A stretch of 64,000 nucleotides of DNA, from positions 1-64,000 of the forward strand of contig NZ_BAAAUV010000020.1 of the NCBI RefSeq assembly GCF_039534125.1, written 5' to 3'. The notes under the pieces are model-generated. The model was not told the DNA's origin. It did no database searches and was given only the letters and a program-made list of their open reading frames with translations. The stretch comes from Actinocorallia longicatena. GTDB lineage: Bacteria; Actinomycetota; Actinomycetes; Streptosporangiales; Streptosporangiaceae. Numbering within the stretch: position 1 is the stretch's first letter; every line of letters starts with the position of its first letter. A program made the translations under genes and the position numbers. Shown here piece after piece: positions 7,993 through 16,760 of the stretch.

Positions 7993-10167
7993 GTGTCTGC
8001 GCCTGCTCCTCAGCCTCGTATCGCCGTCAGGGATCTTCCGCCGCTCGGCGATCTGCTCGCCGCCGGTGTGGGAGCGGTGGGCGGATCGGAGAGACCAGGG
8101 CAGAAGAAGATGGCCGAGGCCGTCGACATCGCCCTGCGGCGCAGGGAACACCTGGCCGTCCAGGCGGGGACGGGTACGGGGAAGTCGCTGGCCTACCTGA
8201 TCCCGTCGGTGCGGTACGCGGTGTCGAAGGGGTCCACGGTCGTGATCTCGACGGCGACCATCGCGTTGCAGCAGCAGCTCGTCGACCGGGACCTGCCCCG
8301 GGTCGCGGCCGCGCTGGAGCCGCTGCTGGGACGGGATCTGCACTACGCGATCCTCAAGGGGCGGCGGAACTACCTGTGCCTCAACCGGATCCAGGTCGGC
8401 GCGCCCGACGATCCCGAGGACTCGCTGTTCGACACCGCTCAGATCTCCACGATGGGGCGGCACGTCCAGCGGCTGCACGAGTGGGCCGAGGAGACCGAGA
8501 CGGGCGATCGCGACGAGCTGGTGCCGGGCGTCCCGGAGCAGGCGTGGCGGCAGGTGGCCGTCTCGGCGAAGGAGTGCCTGGGCGGGCAGCGGTGCCCGCA
8601 GGCGCAGACCTGCTTCTCCGAGCTGGCGCGGGCCGCGGCGGCCGAGGCCGACGTGGTCGTCACCAACCACGCCATGCTGGCGATCGACGCGCTCGAGGAC
8701 TTCCAGGTCCTGCCCGAGCACGAGGCCGTGGTGATCGACGAGGCCCATGACCTGGTCGACCGGGTGACCTCGGTGGCCACCGGGGAGATCTCGGCCGGAT
8801 CGGTCGAGGCGGCGGCGCGGCGGGCGGGCAAGGCCGTCGCCGACTCCACCGCCGACCGGCTCAAGGAGCTCGGCGAGGACCTGCGGCTCGGCATGGAGGA
8901 GCAGGAGGCGTCGCGGTTCGACCACCTTCCGTCCCATCTGGGACACACGCTCGTCGCCATCCGCGACGCGGCCCAGGCGTGCCTGAACGCCCTCGGGCCC
9001 GAGGCCAAGGACGCCGATCCGTCGGTGTCCGCGGTGCGGCGGGCCGCCAAGACCTCGCTGGAGGACGTCAAGGAGACGGCTTCGCGGATCCTCGGCTCGT
9101 TCGAGGCCTCGATCCCCGATCGGTGGGACGTCGTCTGGCTGTCCAAGAGCCGCGACGGCAAGTGGCCGCCGTCGCTGCACGTCGCGCCGATCGCGGTCGG
9201 CGGGCTGCTGCGCGAGTCGCTGTTCAAGTCGCGCACCACGATCCTGACCTCGGCGACCCTCACCCTCGGTGGCTCCTTCGAGCCGCTGGCCCACCAGTGG
9301 GGGCTGCCCCGGAACCCGACCGGGACCGCGGCCACCCTCGCGAGCCCGCCGCCCGCCGGCGCCCCCGTCGTCGGCGAGACCGTGGTCTCCGAGGAGGCGA
9401 TCGGCGCTCCCGCCGAGGTGCCCGCTCCGGCCCCCGCGGTGGACGACGAGGAGGGGACCTCCCCGGACGATCCGAAGGAGGGCACGTCCGAGGACGACGA
9501 CCGTCCGATCATCTGGTCGGGCCTCGACGTGGGATCGCCGTTCGACTATCCGCGCAGCGGCATCCTCTACCTGGCCAAGCACCTTCCGACACCCGGCCGC
9601 GACGGCCTGCAGCAGGAGTACATCGACGAGCTCACGGCGCTCATCGAGGCCGCGGGAGGCCGCACCCTCGGCCTGTTCTCCTCCAAGCGCGCCGCCGAGC
9701 AGGCAGCGGAGGCGGTGAAGGTCGACTTCCCGATCCTGTGCCAGGGCGAGGACTCGACCTCCCAGCTCGTCAAGCAGTTCGCCGAGTCCGAGGAGACCTG
9801 CCTGTTCGGCACCCTGTCCCTCTGGCAGGGCGTCGACGTCCCCGGCCGCTCCCTCTCCCTCGTGGTGATGGACCGCATCCCCTTCCCCCGCCCCGACGAC
9901 CCGGTCGCCTCTGCCCGCCAGCGCGCCATCGGCGCCCGCGGCGGCAACGGCTTCATGCAGGTGGCCGCCTCCCAGGCTGCCCTTCTCCTGGCCCAGGGCG
10001 CCGGCCGTCTCCTGCGCAGCACCGCCGACAAGGGCGTCGTGGCCATCCTCGACCCGCGCCTCGCCACCGCCCGCTACGGCTCCTTCCTCAAGGCCTCCCT
10101 CCCTCCTTTCTGGACCACCACCGACCCCGAAACGGTCCGTTCCGCACTCAAGCGCCTCTCCACCTGA
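7993..10167 (+). CDS. dinG: DinG/XPD-like ATP-dependent DNA helicase with Fe-S cluster
   Basis: A 724-residue superfamily 2 helicase. Walker A is QAGTGTGKS (residues 57-65) and the DEAH box is at 249-252. Four cysteines (C129, C195, C201, C207) lie between motifs I and II where DinG/XPD enzymes bind a 4Fe-4S cluster. The C-terminal half has the expected SLWQGVDVPG and QGAGRLLR helicase motifs. Residues about 445-505 form a Pro/Ala- then Asp/Glu-rich stretch that looks disordered and is not part of the core fold. An alternative ATG at 7933 would add 20 residues and overlap the aminotransferase stop. Role: DNA repair or resolution of R-loops and branched DNA, from the family. Confidence 0.9.
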   Translation: MSAPAPQPRIAVRDLPPLGDLLAAGVGAVGGSERPGQKKMAEAVDIALRRREHLAVQAGTGTGKSLAYLIPSVRYAVSKGSTVVISTATIALQQQLVDRDLPRVAAALEPLLGRDLHYAILKGRRNYLCLNRIQVGAPDDPEDSLFDTAQISTMGRHVQRLHEWAEETETGDRDELVPGVPEQAWRQVAVSAKECLGGQRCPQAQTCFSELARAAAAEADVVVTNHAMLAIDALEDFQVLPEHEAVVIDEAHDLVDRVTSVATGEISAGSVEAAARRAGKAVADSTADRLKELGEDLRLGMEEQEASRFDHLPSHLGHTLVAIRDAAQACLNALGPEAKDADPSVSAVRRAAKTSLEDVKETASRILGSFEASIPDRWDVVWLSKSRDGKWPPSLHVAPIAVGGLLRESLFKSRTTILTSATLTLGGSFEPLAHQWGLPRNPTGTAATLASPPPAGAPVVGETVVSEEAIGAPAEVPAPAPAVDDEEGTSPDDPKEGTSEDDDRPIIWSGLDVGSPFDYPRSGILYLAKHLPTPGRDGLQQEYIDELTALIEAAGGRTLGLFSSKRAAEQAAEAVKVDFPILCQGEDSTSQLVKQFAESEETCLFGTLSLWQGVDVPGRSLSLVVMDRIPFPRPDDPVASARQRAIGARGGNGFMQVAASQAALLLAQGAGRLLRSTADKGVVAILDPRLATARYGSFLKASLPPFWTTTDPETVRSALKRLST

Positions 10168-10176
10168 ACCCCTCTC

Positions 10177-10192
10177 GCGGGCCTGCGCCCGC
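10177..10192. terminator. Possible bidirectional terminator
   Basis: A 6-bp GC hairpin (GCGGGC / GCCCGC, loop CTGC) between the converging helicase and LysE genes. It is short and lacks a T tract, so this is a weak call. Confidence 0.3.
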
Positions 10193-10224
10193 ACCCCGGG
10201 CCGGGGTCGGGTTGGGACAAGCGG

Positions 10225-10833
10225 TCAGAGGAGGCCGGGGAGGAATTCCCAGACGAGGGCGGCTCCGGTGGCGAGAAGGAGGGCTGAGGTGGCCTTCAGG
10301 AGGTTGCGGTAGCGGGACTCGGTGAGGTGGCCGCGGGCCTGCGAGACGAGCGCTGCGAGGGTGAGCTTCGAGAGGACGAAGACGCCGTAGAACCCCAGGA
10401 GGAGGGCCGCCGCGTTCAGGGGGCCGGTGGTCCAGGCCGTCAGGAGCAGGGGAGCGCCCACCGTGATCCAGAACAGCCACGGGTGGGGGTTGAGCAGATT
10501 GACCAGGGCCGCTCGGAGCAGGACGCCGTTCTCCTCGCCCGGCTCGGCGTCGAGCGTCGCACGGCGAGCGCTCCGATAGGTCTCGACGGCGAGCACGCCG
10601 ACGAAGGCCGCACCGGCCAGCGCCAGCACCGATGGAGCCCGCTCCGGCAACGCCGCCAGCACCGTCAGCGCCAGCACCACGATCGGAAGATCGGTCACGA
10701 TCGGGGCGAACGCGACCTTGGCCCCTGCCCGCACCCCGCCCCGCAGCGTCGTGCTCAACAGCACCGCCAGCAGGGGCCCGGGCGCCACCCCCGCCCCGAA
10801 CCCCAGCGAGGCACCCAGTACGAACTCATGCAT
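10225..10833 (-). CDS. LysE family transporter
   Basis: A 202-residue integral membrane protein with about six hydrophobic segments and the LysE/RhtB N-terminal pattern (LGASLGFGAGVAPGPLLAV, with the glycine-proline-rich first helix). These proteins export amino acids or related small molecules. The NPHPWLFWITVG block in the middle is also typical. The start at 10833 (MHEF) has TAGAGT about two bases too far for a strictly leaderless start and no ribosome-binding site. It is monocistronic on the minus strand, separated from the acylase gene by a block of hairpin repeats. Confidence 0.85.
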   Translation of the reverse strand: MHEFVLGASLGFGAGVAPGPLLAVLLSTTLRGGVRAGAKVAFAPIVTDLPIVVLALTVLAALPERAPSVLALAGAAFVGVLAVETYRSARRATLDAEPGEENGVLLRAALVNLLNPHPWLFWITVGAPLLLTAWTTGPLNAAALLLGFYGVFVLSKLTLAALVSQARGHLTESRYRNLLKATSALLLATGAALVWEFLPGLL

Positions 10834-10971
10834 AGCGCGCCACTCTAGGTCGAACCCAGGCTCCAGCCCTGCCCCGTCAGCAGTCCAGCGCTCTGCCGTC
10901 CGGGAGGGAGGAGCGAAGGGGCGGGCGGAGCGGTGGGCGGGCGGGCGCAGAGCGGTTGGAGTGGGAGCGCA

Positions 10972-11184
10972 GGTGGCTCCGCTCTTGGGGGTGAAATGGG
11001 CGGGGCGGTGGAGCGGCGGCTCCGCCCTTGGGAGGGCGGAGCCGCGTGGAGCGGTGGGGTGGGCGAGCGGAGCCGGGTGGAGCGGTGGGGTGGGGGAGCG
11101 GGTGGCTCTGCTCCTGGGAGGGCGGAGCCGGGTCGAGCGGTGGGGGCGGAGAGCGGGTGGCTCCGCCCTTGGGAGGGCGGAGCC
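10972..11184. repeat. Cluster of GC-rich palindromic hairpin repeats
   Basis: Three hairpin copies at 11018-11043, 11104-11129 and 11159-11184 share left arm GGCTCCGCCC, a 6-base loop TTGGGA (CTGGGA in the second) and right arm GGGCGGAGCC. The second copy has two changes that still allow G-U pairing. A fourth, half copy (left arm only) begins at 10975. Between them the segment GGAGCCGGGTGGAGCGGTGG recurs with small changes near 11038, 11069 and 11125. The array fills the gap behind the acylase gene; the nearest hairpin begins 9 bases past its stop. It resembles REP-type repeats or duplicated terminators. Confidence 0.75.
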
Positions 11185-11192
11185 GGGGTGGG

Positions 11193-13658
11193 TCAGGGGG
11201 TGAGGGTGAGGGTGTCGGTTGTTCGGGGGGTGATGGCGGTGGGGGTGGAGGGCCAGGGGATGGTCTCGCCCCTGGCCCAGAGGGGGGACTGGTCCCAGTA
11301 GTTCTTGGAGTAGGGGTGGGCGCTGGAACCGGTGAGGTTGATGTAGCGGGAGTTGTCGAAGTTCGAGAGGTCGGCGACGAGGCGCATGGAGGGGACCCAG
11401 TCGACACCGTAGCCCTCCTGGGCGTCCCAGCCGGTGGCGTTGACGATGGACTGGCCGCCGGAGAGATGGAGGGGGCCCCGGTTGAAGAGCTTCTCGATGG
11501 GGGCGATGCCCGAGGTGCCGAAGGTCTCGTTGGTCAGGGTGAGGGTGTGCAGGTCGCCCCACTTCCACTTGGCGGGGTTCTTGCCGAGGCGCTTGGTGAG
11601 CTCGGCGGAGGCGTCCTCCATCGATGCCCTGATGATGGTGTCGCGGGTCTCCCTGGTGGGGGTGGTGGAGTCGTCCCAGTAGGGGTCGTCCGGGTGGGTC
11701 AGCAGGGTGCGGACGACCTCGAACCAGCGGTCGCCTCCGTCGGGGCGGGTGCCCTCGGGGAGGTCGTCGTTGAAGGTGCGGAGCAGCAGATGGCGCCAGG
11801 CCGCGTTGTAGAAGGCGGCCGGGGCGGAGCCGGCGGGCTGGGTGAAGTCCCAGCCGGTGAGGAGGTCGGCGCCCTTGACGTCCTTGCCGACGCGCAGGAA
11901 CTCGGGGGCGAGGGTCGAGGCGAAGCCGTTGCGGGTGTCGAGCTGGAGGGCGTTCATCGCCGCGATGTCGAGCTTGCCCGTCTGCTTGATCACCTCGTCG
12001 ATGCGCTGGGCCCGGTAGCCGTAACCCCAGTCCTTGGTGAGGAGCGGCTGGTAGGAGGGGCCGACGACGGCGTTGTTGGCCGTGACGATGTAGCCCTCGG
12101 GCGGGTTGTAAGAGGTGGGGAGCTGCTCGAAGGGGATGTCGCCCTTCCACTCGTGGGCGCCGTCCCAGCCGGGGACGGGCCGGGTGCCGTCGCCCTTGGT
12201 GCGGACGGGGATCCGGCCGGGGGACTGGTAACCGATGTTGCCGTCGACGTCGGCGTAGACCAGGTTCTGGGAGGGCACCTGGAACTGGGCGGCGCCCGCG
12301 CGGAAGGACTTCCAGTCGGTGGCCTTGTTGAGAGCGAAGATCGCGTCGGCGGTCGTGCCGGGATCGAGGGCGGTCCAGCGCAGGGCGACGGACTGGCCGC
12401 CGGTCGCCAGCTTCTTCGGATCGTCCATGACATCGGAGATCAGGGGGCCGTGGCGGGAGGCCCGGACGGTGATCGTCACATCCTTCGCGCCCGCGACCTT
12501 GATCGTTTCGCTGCGGGTCTGGAGCGGTTCCTGGACGCCCTTGTACTCGTAGGTCGTCGGGGTGGTCTTCTCCAGGTAGAGATCGGTGACGTCGGGGCCG
12601 AGGTTGGTGAACCCCCACGCGACCCGCTGGTTGTGGCCGATGACGACGCCGGGCAGACCGGAGAAGGTGAAGCCGGTGACGTCGTAGGGGCAGGCTTCGG
12701 AGACCGTGCGGCAGTGCAGCCCGGCCTGGTACCAGACCGAGGGCAGGTGCGGCGCGAGGTGCGGGTCGTTGGCGAGCAGCGGCTTGCCGGTGGTGGTGTG
12801 GGCGCCGCCGACGACCCAGGAGTTGGAGCCGATCTCGGGCGCGCCGTTGCCGAGCATCTCCGGCATGGCGTTGATCGCCTCGAAGACGCTGCTCAGCGCC
12901 CGGGCGGAGCCGGTCTTGGCCTGGGGCGAGGTGAAGGTGCCGCCCGTCACCTTCCCGTCCTTGACGATCACCGGCATGCGGTCGTAGGCGTAGCCGGGGT
13001 AGAGCTGGTCGACCCTGTCCTTCGGGAGCTTCTGGTCGGCGAGGGCACGGCCGAGCTCCTCGTCCATGTTGGAGCGCAGGTCCCAGGCCATGGCCTTGAG
13101 CCAGGAGATCGAGTCGGCGGGGGTCCAGCGCTCGGGCTTGTAGCCGCTGCGCTGGAAGCCGAGCACGGAGTACTCGAACGCCTGGGTCGCGGTGTTCTCG
13201 TGCTGGTCGAGCCAGGTGTTGACGCCCGCGGCGTAGGACTCGAGCAGCCGGCGGGTCTCCGGCTTGAGCAGGCCGACCTCCTGCTCGGCGGTCTTGCGCC
13301 AGCCCAGGGTCCGCACGACCTTGTCGGTGTCGAGCGTGGTGTCGCCGAACAGCTCCGAGAGCCTTCCGGCCGTCACGTGGCGGCGGAAGTCCATCTCCCA
13401 GAACCGGTCCTGCGCGGTGACGTAGCCCTGGGCCTTCAGCAGATCGTCGGGGCTGTCGGCGTAGATCTGCGGGATCCCGTAGCGGTCCCGCTTGACCTCC
13501 ACCTTGGCGGCCAGCCCGGGGACCTTCACGGTCCCGCTGTAGTCGGGGAACGCCCGCCGCACCGTCCACACCAGCCACAGCGCGGCGAGAACGACGATGA
13601 CCAGCAGCAACGCCACGATCCGAACGCCCCACCGGGCGGGCCGAGGCCACTCACGCAT
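11193..13658 (-). CDS. Penicillin acylase family protein (Ntn hydrolase, S45)
   Basis: An 821-residue protein of the penicillin amidase/cephalosporin acylase family. An N-terminal hydrophobic helix (about residues 13-33) anchors or exports it. The autocatalytic cleavage site and N-terminal nucleophile serine of the beta chain is S280 in GSNSWVVGG. The alpha-chain motif QDRFWEMDFRRH is present. The family hydrolyses amides such as acyl-homoserine lactones, acylated amino acids or beta-lactams; the substrate here is unknown. The ATG at 13658 has a GGGGGTGAG ribosome-binding site; a GTG at 13667 overlapping the DUF4192 stop (GTGA) is an alternative adding three residues. Confidence 0.9.
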   Translation of the reverse strand: MREWPRPARWGVRIVALLLVIVVLAALWLVWTVRRAFPDYSGTVKVPGLAAKVEVKRDRYGIPQIYADSPDDLLKAQGYVTAQDRFWEMDFRRHVTAGRLSELFGDTTLDTDKVVRTLGWRKTAEQEVGLLKPETRRLLESYAAGVNTWLDQHENTATQAFEYSVLGFQRSGYKPERWTPADSISWLKAMAWDLRSNMDEELGRALADQKLPKDRVDQLYPGYAYDRMPVIVKDGKVTGGTFTSPQAKTGSARALSSVFEAINAMPEMLGNGAPEIGSNSWVVGGAHTTTGKPLLANDPHLAPHLPSVWYQAGLHCRTVSEACPYDVTGFTFSGLPGVVIGHNQRVAWGFTNLGPDVTDLYLEKTTPTTYEYKGVQEPLQTRSETIKVAGAKDVTITVRASRHGPLISDVMDDPKKLATGGQSVALRWTALDPGTTADAIFALNKATDWKSFRAGAAQFQVPSQNLVYADVDGNIGYQSPGRIPVRTKGDGTRPVPGWDGAHEWKGDIPFEQLPTSYNPPEGYIVTANNAVVGPSYQPLLTKDWGYGYRAQRIDEVIKQTGKLDIAAMNALQLDTRNGFASTLAPEFLRVGKDVKGADLLTGWDFTQPAGSAPAAFYNAAWRHLLLRTFNDDLPEGTRPDGGDRWFEVVRTLLTHPDDPYWDDSTTPTRETRDTIIRASMEDASAELTKRLGKNPAKWKWGDLHTLTLTNETFGTSGIAPIEKLFNRGPLHLSGGQSIVNATGWDAQEGYGVDWVPSMRLVADLSNFDNSRYINLTGSSAHPYSKNYWDQSPLWARGETIPWPSTPTAITPRTTDTLTLTP

Positions 13659-13663
13659 GAAAC

Positions 13664-14734
13664 TCACCCCCGTACCCTATGACCCACGTCACCCAGTTTT
13701 GACCACCTAGTCACCGGTGTCCTGCCTGCTAAGGAGGCCTTTGTTTCCGGAGGGTCGTCGTAGGCGACGGCGAGGTCCTCGGGGGTGAGGGTGATGCGGG
13801 CGTCGCTGGGGTGGAGCCCGGAGAGCAGGGCCTGGCGGAGCAGGGTGGACATGGAGTAGCCGGGGTCGGCCTCGTCGGACCGGTCGAGGGCGAGGTTGGC
13901 CAGCCCGCCGTCGCCGGACAGGTAGACCGCGTAGGCGAACAGGCAGGCGGGGGCGGGCAGGTAGCGGGGTTCGGCGTGGGTCATCACGTGGCGCCACAGG
14001 GCCAGGTGAGCGGACAGCTCGTCGGGGGCGATCAGGACCCAGGCCTCGTCGCGGACGCGCAGCGAGGCCAGCGCGACGGTGAGCTCCGCGACCTCACGCG
14101 GGGCGGGGAACGCCTCGCCCCGCAGGGCCCTGGCGATCGTCTCGCGGACCAGCTTCAGGCCCGCCCGCGCCGCGAAGGGCGGGGCGGCGGCCCGGGCCTC
14201 GGCCCTGAGGGTCTCCGCGCGCATCAGCTCACGGGCGGCCCCCGTGACGGGGGCCAGGGTCGCGGCCAGGGCGGATCGGTCGGGATGGGCCACCAGCCCG
14301 TCGAGGACGGCCTTCGCCTCGAGCGGCGTGGTGGTCAGGGGCGTGCCCTCGGGCGGGCAGCATCCGGGGGCGTCGCAGAGATAGGACCAGTAGCGTCCGG
14401 ACTCGACGCGCAGTGCCTCACGGACCTGGAGCCCCGCCGTGGACAGGGCCTCGCGGGCGGCGGCGACGGCCGGTTCCGCCTCCTCGGCGGAGCCGTAGCC
14501 GACCAGCAGGGCGGCGGTGAAGTCATGGCAGGCGAGCAGGGCTGCCAGATGGTGCGCGGCCTTACCGCTCAGCGGTAAACCGAAGCGCAGCGCGCAGGTG
14601 CCGTGCGGGCCCCCGCAGCCGACGGCGACCAGGCTCCGCGACGGGTGGAAGCCCAGGAGGTAGGGAACGGCTCCGGCCAGATCGAGCGGGCCGCGGATCA
14701 CCAGGGGAGCGGCGGCCTTGCGCATGTCGTCCAT
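13664..14734 (-). CDS. DUF4192 family protein
   Basis: A 356-residue actinobacterial protein matching DUF4192. Conserved features visible are the N-terminal PYLLGFHPSRSLV and the RYWSYLCDAPGCCPPEG motif around residue 112-128, whose cysteines may bind metal. No function is established for the family. It precedes the penicillin-acylase gene by five bases or overlaps it by four, depending on the acylase start, so the two are co-transcribed. Start codon choice is between ATG at 14734 and 14725; neither has a clear ribosome-binding site. Confidence 0.85.
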   Translation of the reverse strand: MDDMRKAAAPLVIRGPLDLAGAVPYLLGFHPSRSLVAVGCGGPHGTCALRFGLPLSGKAAHHLAALLACHDFTAALLVGYGSAEEAEPAVAAAREALSTAGLQVREALRVESGRYWSYLCDAPGCCPPEGTPLTTTPLEAKAVLDGLVAHPDRSALAATLAPVTGAARELMRAETLRAEARAAAPPFAARAGLKLVRETIARALRGEAFPAPREVAELTVALASLRVRDEAWVLIAPDELSAHLALWRHVMTHAEPRYLPAPACLFAYAVYLSGDGGLANLALDRSDEADPGYSMSTLLRQALLSGLHPSDARITLTPEDLAVAYDDPPETKASLAGRTPVTRWSKLGDVGHRVRG

Positions 14735-14804
14735 GCCAGGAGCAGAACAGATAACCCACCAAGACCGTTCCGGCCCCTGTGGACAACCCTGGATGTCAGT
14801 ACGC

Positions 14805-15149
14805 CTAGAGCGTGCCGCGTTCCTTCTTGTTACGGGCGTTCCACTCGCGCATCCGGGGCGGGTAGCCCATGATCTGCACGTCGTAGCAGGGGATGGCGAG
14901 ATCGCGGGCGACCTTGGCGATCACGGCGGGCGCGCCGACCCTGCGACGGGTCCACTCCCCGTCGTGGGCCACGGCGACGGCCGTGGTGTCGGTCGCGAAG
15001 GTCTCCGGCTCGACGTAGAACTCCACGCCGCGACGGCTCTTGGCGAACGCGATGAGCGCCTCGATGTCGGAGTCGGTGGCCTCACGGTCGAACTTGGTGA
15101 TCGTGTTGCCCCGGTTGCGCCGGATACCGAACTTGTCCCAGAACCTCAT
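14805..15149 (-). CDS. Conserved actinobacterial protein of unknown function
   Basis: A 114-residue soluble protein. I recognise it as a widely conserved small actinobacterial family: it has a central DGEWTRRRVGAP block and a C-terminal IPCYDVQIMGYPPRMREW block. Homologues are sometimes loosely labelled oxidoreductase, but no cofactor motif is visible. The ATG at 15149 has GGGGGG four bases upstream; the frame is open for 15 more codons but without a better start. It is alone on the minus strand, divergent from the polysaccharide deacetylase gene. Confidence 0.7.
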   Translation of the reverse strand: MRFWDKFGIRRNRGNTITKFDREATDSDIEALIAFAKSRRGVEFYVEPETFATDTTAVAVAHDGEWTRRRVGAPAVIAKVARDLAIPCYDVQIMGYPPRMREWNARNKKERGTL

Positions 15150-15278
15150 GATCCCCCCGCAGCGATCCCCCCAAGGTGGAAAGACGATGCGCAACGATAA
15201 CGAAAAAATCCCCCGAAGTGGTTCCCGCCACCCTGAGTACGGGCATGATCACAAACGGTTTAAGGGGACGGGGAGGAC

Positions 15279-16097
15279 ATGAGAGGCATCGCACCGATTG
15301 TGGGAATGGCGGCTTTGACCGTCACCGCCGCCTGTGGCGGAACGAAGATCGACGCAACCAACGTCAGTGTGGTCGCACCGAACGTCCGGGCGCAACCGGC
15401 CTCGGTCAAGGACGCCGACCCCGACGAGCGGCGCGGCCTGACCCGCGACGTGGTGCGCCTGAACTGCGGGAAGATCAAATGCGTGGCGCTGACGTTCGAC
15501 GACGGCCCGATGGAGGACACCGGACGCCTCCTCAAGATCCTCGACGACTACCACGCCAAGGCGACCTTCTTCGTCGTCGGCACGATGGTCGAGGAGGACC
15601 CGGCCATGGTCCAGGAGGAGGTCGCGCACGGCCACGAGATCGCCAACCACAGCTGGGACCATTCCGATCTGTCCAGGCTCTCCGCGAGCGGGGTCCGCAG
15701 CCAGCTCAAGCGCACCCAGGACGTCGTCCACAAGGCCGCGGGCGTCAGGCCGGTGCTGCTCAGGCCGCCCTACGGTGCCACCAACGCCAGGGTCGCCTCC
15801 GCCGCGAAGTCCTTCGGGATGCCCCAGATCCTGTGGGCCGTGGACCCGCTGGACTGGAAGGACCACAGCTCCAGCGTGGTGGCCCGGCGCGTCCTGGCCA
15901 ATACCCGCCGCGGCGACGTCGTCCTCATGCACGACATCCACCCGACGACCGTCAGCGCCGTCCCGAAGATCCTCGCCTCGCTCTCGGGCCGCGGCTTCCA
16001 CTTCGTCACGGTCAGCGACCTGTTCGCCGGCGCGAAGCTGGTCCCCGGCCACCAGTACGTCGAGCGCCCGCCGTCCAAGGTCAAGCAGCAGGGATAG
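15279..16097 (+). CDS. Polysaccharide deacetylase lipoprotein (NodB domain, CE4)
   Basis: A 272-residue exported enzyme. The N-terminus is a lipoprotein signal with lipobox TAAC (Cys about residue 19), so it should be anchored to the outer face of the membrane. The NodB homology domain shows TFDDGP (D74, D75), NHSWDH (metal ligands H124 and H128), LRPPYG and the LMHDIH C-terminal motif. The family removes N- or O-acetyl groups from chitooligosaccharide, peptidoglycan or xylan; peptidoglycan is the likely substrate given its location. The ATG has GGGGAGG seven bases upstream. Confidence 0.92.
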   Translation: MRGIAPIVGMAALTVTAACGGTKIDATNVSVVAPNVRAQPASVKDADPDERRGLTRDVVRLNCGKIKCVALTFDDGPMEDTGRLLKILDDYHAKATFFVVGTMVEEDPAMVQEEVAHGHEIANHSWDHSDLSRLSASGVRSQLKRTQDVVHKAAGVRPVLLRPPYGATNARVASAAKSFGMPQILWAVDPLDWKDHSSSVVARRVLANTRRGDVVLMHDIHPTTVSAVPKILASLSGRGFHFVTVSDLFAGAKLVPGHQYVERPPSKVKQQG

Positions 16098-16178
16098 CAC
16101 CCGCGACCCGGTGGGACCAGGGGTCAGTCAGGGTTGTCCCTGATGGAGATCGGGGCGGGGCGGGGGCAGCATCGAAGT

Positions 16179-16676
16179 ATGGAACTCACTGAACTGCGGG
16201 TCGGGCATGCGGAGCGGGAGCCGGTCATCGAGCGGCTCAACCAGGCGTACGCCGAAGGGCGGCTGGACGAGGAGGAGCTCGAGCAGCGGGTGCATCTCGC
16301 GATCACGAGCAAGACCTACGGGGACCTGGAGGTGCTCACCAGGGATCTGGTGGCGCCCTCGGCTCTCGCGGTGGCCGAGGAGGCGACCGGAGAGGACCGG
16401 ATGCTGGCGGGACTGGCCCACGCCTCCGGCATCGCGACGCTGTTCGTCGGCCCGCTGGTGTTCTTCCTCCTGAGCGGGCGGCGCTCGGCCTACGTCCGCA
16501 GGCACGCCGCCGCGGCGGTCAACTTCCAGCTCACGCTGCTGCTCGTCGCCGTCGTGACGTTCGGCGTCGGCGCTCTCCTGTACGTCGTCGCATGGCTGGT
16601 CGCCCTGGTGGCGGGCCTCTCGGCCGTCGCACAAGGGACATTCAACTACCCGTACACCATCCGTTTCCTGAAGTAG
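16179..16676 (+). CDS. DUF1707 and DUF4870 domain membrane protein
   Basis: A 165-residue protein. Residues about 3-55 are a DUF1707 (SHOCT-like) domain with the typical ELRVGHAERE start and GRLDEEELEQRV segment. Residues about 70-165 form a DUF4870-type membrane domain with hydrophobic segments around 77-92 and 108-150. Both domains are common in actinobacteria and of unknown function. The start MELTELRV at 16179 is chosen over an in-frame ATG at 16134 because it begins at the conserved domain boundary. Confidence 0.8.
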   Translation: MELTELRVGHAEREPVIERLNQAYAEGRLDEEELEQRVHLAITSKTYGDLEVLTRDLVAPSALAVAEEATGEDRMLAGLAHASGIATLFVGPLVFFLLSGRRSAYVRRHAAAAVNFQLTLLLVAVVTFGVGALLYVVAWLVALVAGLSAVAQGTFNYPYTIRFLK

Positions 16677-16760
16677 TCACTCCGTCGAATGAGGAATTTT
16701 CCAGGGGACCGGAGGTTTATGTGATCTGACAAGTGTGAAGATCGGAGGGGGGAGGCGCCC

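Noticed and set aside
10877..11407. Pro/Ser/Thr-rich 176-codon minus-strand frame across the hairpin repeats
   Set aside because: Composition comes from the repeated GC hairpins and from a shadow of the acylase 3' end.
10225..13650. Very long minus-strand frame across LysE, the hairpin repeats and the acylase
   Set aside because: Only its last 202 codons (LysE) make a plausible protein. The rest is an out-of-frame translation of the acylase gene and of the repeat array.
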